The translations under genes were made by a program, and so were the position numbers. The notes under the pieces are model-generated. The model saw only the letters and a program-made list of their open reading frames with translations, did no database searches and was not told the origin of the DNA. 64,000 bases of DNA, taken from assembly GCA_020633435.1 (NCBI GenBank), contig JACKDP010000003.1:1-64000 (forward strand), in the 5' to 3' direction. Shown here piece by piece: positions 33,788-43,700 of the stretch. The stretch is from Myxococcales bacterium. Its GTDB lineage: Bacteria > Myxococcota_A > Bradymonadia > UBA7976 > UBA1532. Each line of letters begins with the position of its first letter. Within the stretch, counting starts at the first letter, position 1.

Positions 33788-35337
33788 CGCGGGAGCGCCC
33801 CGCGGTCGACCTTGCCGCGATCGCCGCGGGGCAGGGCGTCCACGAAGACGACCTCGCGCGGGTACTTGTAGCGGGCCAGGCGGTCCTTCACCCAGTCCTG
33901 GAGCTCTTCGGCGCTCACGGGCGTGCGCACCGCCACCACGGCCCGCGTCAGCATGAGGCCGCCGCGCTCCACCCCGATGACGGCCGCCTCGCGCACCGCC
34001 GGGTGCCGCAGCAGGCAGTCCTCGACCTCCAGGGGGCTGACCCACTGGCCGGCCACCTTGAGCAGGGCGTCGGCGCGGCCCGAGAACCAGTAGTAGCCGT
34101 CCTCGTCGACCCGGAAGAGGTCGCCGGTGCGGCACCAGTGGCCGTGGAACGTCTGCCAGGAGGTGTCGCGGTCGAGCCAGTAGCCCTGGGCCACGCTATC
34201 GCCGCGCACCCACAGGACGCCCAGCTCCCCCGTCGGCACGGGCTCGGCCCCCGGGCCCTCGGCGTCGGCCGGCAGGATGCGCAGGGTGTAGCCCTCGACG
34301 GGGCGGCCGAGGGCGCCGCCGCGCACGTCGCCCGGCCGGTTCGTCAGGTAGATGTGGAACATCTCGGCGCTGCCGATGCCGTCGTAGACGGGCACCCCGA
34401 AGCGCGCCAGCCACCGCTCCAGCAGCGCCGGGGGCAGGGCCTCGCCCGCGCTCAGGCAGAAGCGCAGCGACGTGAGGTCCACGTCGGCCCCCTCGGCGTC
34501 GGCCTCGAGCAGCTTCGCCATCAGCGTGGGCACGTTCGTCAGGACCGTCGCCCGGTAGTACGCCACCGCCCAGGCCACCCGCTCGGGGGTGGGCTTCTCG
34601 CTGAACAGGGCCGCGCAGCCGCCCACCGCGAACGGGAACATCAGGTTCGTCCCCGTGGCGTAGCCGAAGAACAGCCGGGGCACGCTGACGCCGACGTCCT
34701 CGGCGGCCCAGCCCAGCGTCTTCTTCGCGTAGACCTCGGTATTGAAAGCGAAATCCCGGTGGCAGTGCATGGCCGCCTTGGGGCGCCCGGTGCTGCCGCT
34801 GGTGAACAGCCAGATGGCCGGCGAGTCGCGGTGGGTCGCGGGCGTCGTCGTCGCCGGGGGCGTGGCGGCGAGCGTGGTGGCCAGGCAGCGGGCGTCGGCG
34901 ACGGGGGCCTCGGGATCGTCGAAGGTGCCGGCGTCAGGCACCAGGAACACGGCCCGGCCGGCCAGGGCGGCGCCCAGCTCGGCCGCGACGGCGGGCGTCG
35001 TCACCACCGCTCGGGCGTCCACGTAGTCCACCACGTCGGCCAGCGTGGCCGTGGGCGTCAGGGGGTTGCCCAGGGTGACCACCAGCCCCGCCTTCAGCGC
35101 CCCGAAGAACGCCCACGCGAAGGGCGGGACGTCGGCCAGGACGAGGTAGACGCGCTCGCCCGGGTGCAGGCCCGCCGCCGCGTACGCCGCGGCCATCCGG
35201 CGGCTGCGATCGGCCACCTCGGCGTACGTCCAGGCCCGCTCCCCGAAGCGCAGCGCCGTGCGGCCGCCCGCGCCCTCGGCCAGCCGGTCGAAGAGGTAGT
35301 AGTCGGCGAGGTTGAACGACGTGGGCAGCGCTTCCAT
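33784..35337 (-). CDS. Benzoate-CoA ligase family protein (AMP-forming)
   Basis: A 517-residue ANL-superfamily acyl/aryl-CoA ligase. The ATP-binding P-loop is LFTSGSTGRPKAAMHCHRD. The A5 region GIGSAEMFHIYLTNRPGDVRGGALGRPVEGY is characteristic of the benzoate-CoA ligase subgroup. The hinge follows GYYWFSGRADALLKVAGQWVSP. The catalytic Lys is in RGDRGKVDRGAL near the C-terminus. The expected reaction is a carboxylic acid plus ATP plus CoA giving acyl-CoA, AMP and PPi in the cytoplasm. The acid is not defined, and no benzoyl-CoA reductase or box-pathway genes are nearby. It is the first gene of the six-gene minus-strand unit. Confidence 0.87.
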   Translation of the reverse strand: MEALPTSFNLADYYLFDRLAEGAGGRTALRFGERAWTYAEVADRSRRMAAAYAAAGLHPGERVYLVLADVPPFAWAFFGALKAGLVVTLGNPLTPTATLADVVDYVDARAVVTTPAVAAELGAALAGRAVFLVPDAGTFDDPEAPVADARCLATTLAATPPATTTPATHRDSPAIWLFTSGSTGRPKAAMHCHRDFAFNTEVYAKKTLGWAAEDVGVSVPRLFFGYATGTNLMFPFAVGGCAALFSEKPTPERVAWAVAYYRATVLTNVPTLMAKLLEADAEGADVDLTSLRFCLSAGEALPPALLERWLARFGVPVYDGIGSAEMFHIYLTNRPGDVRGGALGRPVEGYTLRILPADAEGPGAEPVPTGELGVLWVRGDSVAQGYWLDRDTSWQTFHGHWCRTGDLFRVDEDGYYWFSGRADALLKVAGQWVSPLEVEDCLLRHPAVREAAVIGVERGGLMLTRAVVAVRTPVSAEELQDWVKDRLARYKYPREVVFVDALPRGDRGKVDRGALPR

Positions 35338-35420
35338 GCCCGCCAGGATGGGCCGCGCGGGGCGGATCGTCAACGGCGGGGGGCCCTTGCGGCCATGCCA
35401 CGATTCGTTGCACGACACCG

Positions 35421-35437
35421 CCTTTTGCAGCAAAAGG
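35421..35437. promoter_or_regulatory. Perfect 17-bp palindrome, candidate operator
   Basis: CCTTTTGCAGCAAAAGG is an 8+1+8 perfect inverted repeat. It is strikingly AT-rich for this genome and lies in the 200-bp divergent intergenic region, 84 bp upstream of the CoA-ligase start and 101 bp upstream of the start at 35538. Its form suits a dimeric repressor of the TetR, MarR or GntR kind. No regulator gene is adjacent, so the cognate protein is unknown. Confidence 0.5.
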
Positions 35438-35537
35438 TCGGACACCGAGCCGTCGCTCTGCCCGGTTCTCCGCCCCCACGCCCCTGGCCCGGATATGGCA
35501 CAGGGCGCGGCCACCCCCAGCGTCCCGCGAGCCCCCC

Positions 35538-38500
35538 ATGCACCGCCTGCTCCCCCTCCTGCTCCTCGCCGCGTGGCCCGCCCACGCCGCGCCGCCCACG
35601 ATCACGCCCGCGAGCGTCCCCGCCACGGGCGATCACGCCGTGGCGCTCACCATCCCGCAGGCGGGCCGCTACGCCATCGCGGCGAAGAGCCCGCACGGGG
35701 TGCGCCTGCGCCTCGTCGATCCCGTGACCGGGCCCGGTGACTCGGCCGGGAGGGCCGGCGACGCGGATGGTCGGCTGGACGTCCTGCTGGACGCCGGCAC
35801 CTATCGCGTGGAGGTCACGGGCCCCCGGGCCGGCGCCGGCGACGCCACGGTGACCGTCATCCCCAGCGTGGAGGAGGGGCCCGACGACCTGCGCCTCGAC
35901 GCGGGGGCCACCGCCGAGGCCGCGCTGGCCGATCACCAGGCCCGGGGCTGGTGGATCCACGTCCCCCAGCGGGACGTCCTGGCCGTGGACGCCATCGGCG
36001 CGGGGCTCGCCGATCTGCGGCTGTGGAAGGACGGCCAGTGGCTCATGCCGGCCACCCCGATCTGCGCGCTGGCGACCACCGCGAACTACGAGCCGCGGCG
36101 CCACTGCCTCCTCACGACGCCGGCCGAGCCGGGGCTGTACCGGCTGGTGGCCTACGGGGGGCCGGCCCTGGCCTGGAGCCAGCAGGACGCGCCCGGCCGG
36201 GACGTCGTCCACGTGCGGGCAGGGCCGTCGACGCTGAGCGCCGGGGGGGTGCGCGGCTTCGAGGTGGGGCCCTTCGGCGTCGAGCGCTTCCGCGCCCCCG
36301 AGGGCGTGGGGGTGGCGCAGGTCGAGCTGGATCGCGTCGTGCCGGCGCGGCTGGGGGCCCGCCTCTTCGACGCCCGCAGCGCCCTCGGCCCGCCGACCGT
36401 CTCCCAGGCGCTCACCGTCGAGTCGCGCCGGCCCGTGCTGACCATCATGCCGCGCCTGCCCGACGCCGTGATCAGCGTCTTCGCGCCCCCCGGCACCCGC
36501 GCCACCCTGCGCTGGCTGCCGCGGGAGGCCAGCGCCACGCGCAGCGGGCCGGGCACCTTCTTCGCCACCGTCGTGCACACCGGCGGCGCCGACGATCCGC
36601 CCCCCGGCTCGGTGTGGGTGCGCACCGGCCCCGACCGGCAGCCCGAGCTGGCCTCGGCGGGGGCCGTGCCGCTCGGCCGCCGCGGCGTCGACGCCCGCTT
36701 CAACCTCGTCGGCGCCACCGACCTCGTGGTGCAGGTCACGGAGGCCGGCCCCCGCCGCATCGAGCTGTCGGGCGGCCGCCTGCGCGTCGAGCCCTTCTGG
36801 CTCTCGGTCCCGCCGGGCTACCTGGCGCCGCCTCTCGCGCCCGTCGTCGAGCAGACCCTCGGCGTCGGGCTCTACCGCATCAGCCTCATGCCCGACGCCG
36901 TCGGCGAGGTGGCCCTGAGCATCAGCGGGGACGACCCGGGCCCCCTGGCGACGCCCACGCTGCGCTGGGACGTCCTGCAAGTGGCTGAGAACACTTCTCT
37001 TTCTCTGAACTACGCGCCGGCGCCCGGCATCCAGCAGGCGCTCCTCACCCGGCCGCTGCCCGTCGAGGTCGGCGCCGGCCTGCCGCTGCGCCTGGCCCCG
37101 GGGGAGCGCCTGAGCCTGCCCGTGCGCGCGGCCGACGGCGTCTTCGTGGCCACCGCCGCCGACGGCCGCCGCCTGCCCGTCTCGGCGGCCGGCTCGCCCT
37201 TCAGCGACGTCGCGCCGGCCCGCGCGGGCTTCCTGGTGGTCCACAACGACGCCGAGACGATGGCCGAGGTGGAGGTGCGCGTGCTGCCCCAGGTGCTGCC
37301 GCCGGGCCAGCTCCCCCGCCTCACGGCCGCCCACCGCGCGGCGCTGCCCGCGTTCCCGCTGCTGGCCCAGGGCGCCCCGCAGGGGCTGGATCTGGCGCGC
37401 GGCGAGCGCTCGACCTGGCGCGTCCGCGTCGACGAGCCCGGCCTGTACACCGTCGAGAGCACCGGCCTGCTGGCCACCCGCGGCACCCTGCGCACCCGCG
37501 TCCGCCCCACCGTCGGCGGCGTCTCCACCCGGGGCAGCGGCCGCAACTTCTCGGTCTCGGGCTACCTGCGGCCGGGGGAGTACCAGCTCGTCGTCGAGGC
37601 CACCGGCGCCTCGACGGGCCACCTGGGCCTGCGCCTCACCCCCGCGCCGCTCGTCGACGGCGGCGCGCTGGAGCCCGATCGCACCGCCCGGGTGAAGCTG
37701 CCGGCCGGCGCGGCCACCCGCTACGTGATCGACCTGCCGGCGCCGGGTCGCTACCGGCTCACCAGCGTCGGCCCCGGCACCACCCTGCGCTGCCGCGTCG
37801 AGGACGACGCCGGCTTCCCGTTCGAGGTCGCCGGGGGCCTGTGCGACCGGACGGCGGTGTTCCCGGCGGGCCGGTGGCACATCATCCTGCTGCCCGAGCC
37901 CCTGGAGACCACCCGGCTCACGCGCCTGGAGTCCAAGGCGCCCCGACCGGTGACCGAGGGCCACGGCCCCCACCCCCTGCCCGTCGACGGCGACGCGGAG
38001 CACACCTGGCGCGAGCCGGCCGAGGGCGCGCCCCGGGATCCCGACGTGTGGACGTTCCGGCTGGCCGCCGACGTGGGGGTGACCCTGCGCGTCGGGCCGG
38101 AGGTCGTGGGTGACCTCTTCCGCGCCGACGGCCAGCGCGTCACCCGCATCAGCCCCGACACCGCCTTCGAGGGGCCCCTGACCCGTGGCGACTACCGCCT
38201 GGAGGTGCGCGGGGCCTACGCCGACGACGGCGCCACCTACCGCCTCAGCCTGGCGACGGACGTCCTGACGGCCGGCAGCGGGCGCTGGGTCGAGCCCTAC
38301 GAGGACGGGACCATCCCCTTCGCCATCGGCGAGGCCGGCCTGTACACCCTCTTCACCGAGGGCCGCGACGACGTGCGGCTGACGGTGCTCGACGCCGACG
38401 ATCAGGTGCTCGGCCGGGCCGACGATCAGCCCGAGGACTGGAACCCCCGCCTCACCCTGCGGCTCGCCCCCGGGCGGTACCAGGCGGTGGTGGCGGGCGT

Positions 38501-40758
38501 CGAGCAGTCCACCAGCCGCCTGCACCTGGTCTCGTCGCGGCCGGTGGACGCCCCGGCGCTCGCCGTCGGCAAGGCCACCAGCCTGGTGCCCGTGGGCGGC
38601 GGCCTCGCGCTGCCCCTGACCGGCGCCGGCGCCATCGTGCAGGCCGAGGTGCAGGCCGAGGAGAGCGTCGCCGTGGCCCTGGAGGCCGAGGGCCCCGACG
38701 GCTGGCGGGTGCTCGCGGAGGCCGAGGGCCGGCGGCCCATCGTCGCCGCGCGCCCCGATCCGGCGCGGCCCCTGCGGCTGCGCGTCACCTCCCTGGAGGA
38801 GCGGGGCCGCCTGGCGCTGGTGCGCACCGCGGGGTGGACGCCCTCGCCCGTCGAGGCGGGCCGGCTGGCGGCCGGCGCGGCCCCGGGCGCGACCTCGCAA
38901 ACTGCTGTCTTTCCTCGACTTTCCCCGGGCGTCCTCGCGATGACGGACCTGCCCGCCGGCGCCCTGCTCTGCCCCGCCGTGGGCGCCGGCTGCGCGCCGG
39001 CCCGCGTCGGCCCGGTGGTCGTGGGCGAGACGCCGCCCGTCTTCCTCGTGGGCCCCGGCGCGCTGCGCGGCAGCCGCCTGCGCCTCGGCGACGCCACCAC
39101 GCGCCTGCCCGCCGGCGCTGGCGCCTTCGTGGTGGACGGCGTCCAGGGCGTCGGGCCGCGCTGGATCGAGGTCGAGGATCCCACCGGCCAGCCCGGCGTC
39201 GCCTTCGAGGGGGGCGCGACGGCCTACGCCCCCCGCCGCGCGGCGGCGGTCGAGCTGGCGGGGGCGGTGGACGGCCGCGCCGCCCAGGCCCGCTTCTGGT
39301 CGGCGGACGGCACCCCGCTGCAGCCCCGCGCCCGGACGCGCCTGCTGACGCTGCTGCCCGAGGAGGCGGTGGACGTGCGCTGGGCGGGCGAGCTGCCGGC
39401 CGGGAGCGCCCGCCTGCTGCGGCTGCCCGCGGCCCGGGCCGTCCGCGCGACGCTGGGCGCAGGCGCGGCCCTGCTGACGCTGGCGCCGGACCGGCTGGCC
39501 TGGGCCGCCGACGCCGCGCTCGTGGAGGACGTCGATCAGGCCGGGCTGGTGGTGGTCTTGAACCCGTCCGCCGGGCCGGTGCCGGTGACGCTGCTGCTCG
39601 AGCCCCGCGCGCCCGGTCGCGGCGGTGGGCCCCAGGGCGCCCGTCGAGCGGCGGCCGGTGCGCGCCGGCACGCTGCGCCTGCCCGTGGCGGCCGAGGCCG
39701 GCGCGCGGCTGCAGGTCGTGGGCGCCGAGGGCGAGCTCATCGGCGCGGATGGCCGCGTGGTGCCCGCCGACGGGGCCGACGCCGCCGCCGGCGGGGAGGT
39801 CCGCCTGCGCCACGGCCGCGCCCCCGTGGCTGTCTGGCTCGCGTCGCCCGGGCAGGACGGGCCCTTCCCCGAGGGCGAGGTCGTGCCCGGCGAGCCCATC
39901 ACGGGGCCGACGACGATCGCCCTCGACGGCCCGCGCCGGCTCGTCATCCGCCTGTCCGCCCCGGCCCTGGTGACGGCCCGGGCCGCCCCCGGGGTCGTGC
40001 TCCACGGCGCGGCGGACGGCGGCCCCCTGCGCACCGGCCTGGACGGGGAGCTCGACCTCTGGCTGCCCGCCGGCACCGGCGAGATCACGGCGCGCGCGCT
40101 GGCCGGCGAGCCCCCCCGCGGCCCCCTCGTCGTCGGCGTCGAGGCGCCCGTCGAGGCCGGGGAGGGCCTGGGCCCGGTGGCCCTGCTCGCCCCCGGCGAC
40201 ACCCGCGTCTTCGGGCTCAAGGTCGCCCGCAAGGGCGCGATCGGCATCGGGATTCGCGCCGACATCGACCGGGTGGACGCCCGCCTGCTCGACGCCACCG
40301 GCGCCGAGATCGCGGCCGGGGCCAGCCTCATGCCCACCCTGGAGGCCGGGGCCTACCTGCTGGCGCTGCACCTGCCCGCGGACGCCCCGGCCACCCGGGC
40401 GCGCCCGGCCATCGTGGGCCTCGCGGCGCCACCCGACACCCCGCCCCCCGAGGTGGCGGCCGAGTACCAGCCCGTCGCCCTGCGGCGGCCCGCTCCGGCG
40501 GCGCCGCCCCCGTGGCGCTCGCCCCAGGAGCCGCCGGACGAGGAGGTCATGCCGGGCGACGAGCCCGAGGACCAGGGAGACGGCCAGGAGGACGGCCAGG
40601 AGGACGCCCGGGACGGCGACGCCCAGGACGTCGAGGAAGAGCCCGCGGAGGAGGCCCCCGCGGACGACGAGGACACCGAGGAGGAGGGCGGCGACGCCCC
40701 CGACGACTCGACCATCGAGGGCACCGCCCCCCACAGCACCCGCCGGAGGGCCCACTGA
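35538..40758 (+). CDS. Giant secreted multi-beta-domain protein, frameshifted near 39615
   Basis: About 1740 codons once a +1 shift is allowed. A signal peptide (MHRLLPLLLLAAWPAHA) is followed by many repeated beta-sandwich-like units with the pattern G.Y.l...g......l.v.d (AGRYAIAAKSPHGVRLRLVDP, PGLYTVESTGLLATRGTLRTRV, PGRYRLTSVGPGTTLRCRVED, RGDYRLEVRGAYADDGATYRLSL). They resemble bacterial pre-peptidase C-terminal (PPC) domains. The C-terminus is a long acidic tail (Asp/Glu-rich, 40546-40705). Frame 1 is good up to LLLEPRAP and the +1 frame continues with VAAVGPRAPVERRPVRAG. One extra G near 39614-39616 would explain this. The stop overlaps the macroglobulin start (TGATG). It is presumably a periplasmic or surface partner of that protein. 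Confidence 0.7.
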
Positions 40759-43700
40759 TGTCCCTGCCCATCCCCCGCTCCCTCCGCTGGGCGCTCCTCG
40801 TGGTCGCCCTGCTCGGCGCCGCCGCCCTCGCCCGCGACGCCCTGTACGACGCCCTGTGGCAGCGCCCGCCCACGGGCGGCACCGTCGTGGTGCCCGACAC
40901 CTGGCTGCGCCGCTGGGATCCCATCACGGTGTTCTTCCCCACGGCCCGCGGCACGGCGGGGCCCGAGGACCGGCCCGAGCGCTTCCTGCGCCTCACGCCG
41001 GATCACCCGGGCGCCTACACCTGGCTCGACGCCCGGACGCTGCAGTTCCGGCCCGCCGATCCCTGGCCGGCCCTGGGGCGCTTCGACGTCACGGCCGGCG
41101 ACGCCACCGCCTCCCTCGCCACGCTGCTGGCCCCGCCCACGGGCAGCAGCCCCTACGACGGCGAGACCGAGCGGCCCCCCGTGGACTCCATGCGCGTCAC
41201 CTTCGCCGATCCGGTGCCGCCCGCCGTCCTGGCCCGGATGGCCCACTTCGAGCTGCGGCCCCTGCCGGGCGTCGGCGCCGGCCCGGTGCGCCACCTGGAC
41301 GCCGCCGACTTCGCCGTGCGGCCGGTGCCCCGGGGGCGCCCCGACGAGCCCTACAGCTACGACTTCCGCTTCACCCGGCCCATCCCCGACGGGACGCGGG
41401 TGCGCCTGCGCCTGGGCCTGGCCGACGATCCGCGCGCCCAGGACGAGGCCGCGACGACCATCACCTTCGCGACGAGGATCCCCTTTAGAATCCGGTCGTT
41501 GGGCTGCCCCGGCGCCGAGGTGCCCGTGGCCCCCGAGGGCACGCGCTACCCCCAGGACCAGCCCCTCGCCTGCAGCGGCGGGCGCCGCGTCGTGGTGGCG
41601 TTCACGGCCGCGCCCCAGGGCCTCGGGCCCGTGCAGGCGCGCGATCTCGTCCGCCTGGAGCCGCCCGTCGACCACCTGGAGATCGAGGTCTCGGGGGAGC
41701 GCTTGCTGCTGACCGGCGACTTCCTGCCCGAGGTGCCCTACCGCCTCGCCGTGGTGCCCGTGGCGCTGCAGGACGAGGCCCGCCGCCCCCTGGAGATCAG
41801 CGGCGAGAGCGTGACGTGGCTGTGGTTCCCCACCCCGGAGCGCTCGCTGCGGTTCGTGCAGACCACCGGCCTGGCCGAGCGCTTCGGCCCGCGGCGGGTG
41901 CCGGTGGAGGGCCGCGGCCACGCCCGCGCCGATCTGCGCATCTACCGCGTCGATCCCCTGAACCGCTCCTTCTGGCCGTTCCCCGACAGCGCCGTGGACG
42001 TGGCCGAGGACCGCATGCCGCCGGGCCCCGGCGAGGTGCCCGACGCCTGGGAGGCCGCGACGCCCATCCCCGAGGCGGAGGTCATCCGGCGCCTCTCGGC
42101 CCTGGGCTCCCCCGCCTTCTCGGGCCTCATCGACCTGCCCCTCGGGGCCACCCGGGCGCGCTTCGGCCTCGACCTCGCCCCCTACCTGCAGCAGGTCGCG
42201 GGCAAGGACGCGCCGGGCCACTACCTCGTGGGCCTGCGCACCCTCGATGGCGACCACCGCACCTGGATGCGGCTGCAGGTCACCGACCTGGCCCTGACCA
42301 CGGTGGAGCGGGAGAACGCGGTGCGCTTCGTGGTGACGGCGCTGGGCACCGGCAAGCCGGTGGCGGGGGCCGACGTGGTCATCGAGGGGGCCGCGGGCGC
42401 CGGCGACGCCCGCCGCTTCACGACCATCGCGAAGGTGACGACGGACGCCGAGGGGGTGGCCACCTGGACGGCCGCCGCCCGGGGCGAGGGCAACCCGACG
42501 GTGGGGCGCCTGGTGGTGCGCAAGGGCGACGACGTGCTCGTCCTCGACCCGCACCGGGGCCCCGAGTCGTTCCACGACGACTACTGGTCCAGCTACAACG
42601 CCCCGTGGCTGCAGCGGATGGTGGAGCAGGGGCCGGCCCTCGTGGAGGCCCCCGCCGACCGCGCGCACCTCTTCACGGAGCGCCCGGTCTACCGCCCCGA
42701 GGAGCCCGTGCACCTGAAGGGCTGGCTGCGCACCGCCCGCCGCGGGCGGCTGGTGCCCGTGACCGGTGACGGCTTCGTGCGCATCGCCGGCCCCGGCGGC
42801 GGGAGCTGGCGCCTGCCGGTTTCTCTGAGCAAATCCGGCACCTTCTACGCGAAGTTCGAGGAGGCCGACCGCCCCACCGGCGTCTACACCGCCACCTACG
42901 AGGACGCCCGCGGCAAGCGCCACGGCCAGGTCACGTTCACCCTCGATGCCTACCGCCTGCCCACCTTCAAGCTGGGGCTCTTCGGCGACGACCCGGTGCC
43001 CCTGGACCGGCCGTTCGTCGTCACGGGCATCGCCGACTACTACGCCGGCGGCCGCGTGGCCGAGCAGCCCGTCCGCTGGCGGGTGACGCAGTACCCGTAC
43101 ACCTGGAAGCCCGCGGCTCGCCCCGGCTTCGTCTACAGCGTCGACGCCCGGTTCAGCCGGGGGGCCCGCCGCTTCGAGTCGACGCCCGCCCTGACGCGCG
43201 TGGCCGTGACGGATCTGGAGGGGCGGGCCCGGCTGACGCTGGATCCGGGCCTGGAGCCCTCGGCCTGGCCGCGCACCTACGTCATCGAGGCCACCGTCAC
43301 CGGGGCGGACGACCAGACCGTCACCCAGGTCAAGCGCGTGCGCGCCCTGCCGGCCTTCGCCCTGGGCCTCAAGGCCCCGCGCTTCCTGGATCAGGCCCGG
43401 TCCATCCCCATCGAGGTCATCGCGGTGGATGGCAACGGCGCGGCCGTCGTGGGCCAGCCCCTCAAGGTGCACGTCAAGCACCGCCAGTGGCACGCCCACC
43501 TGCAGGCCACCGACTTCTCCCAGGGCGAGGCCCGCTACGTCACCGACACCGTGGACGTGGCCGTGGAGACGCGGGAGATCGTCAGCGCCGCCGAGCCCGT
43601 GAAGCTGGACCTGCCCATCAGCCGCGCCGGCGTCTACCTCATCGAGGTGGAGGGCCAGGACCGGCTGGGCCGGGCGCAGGTGGTGGGGGTGGATCTCTAC

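Noticed and set aside
35370..40337. 1655-codon minus-strand open frame
   Set aside because: It is antisense to the giant secreted protein, with low-complexity composition and no start context.
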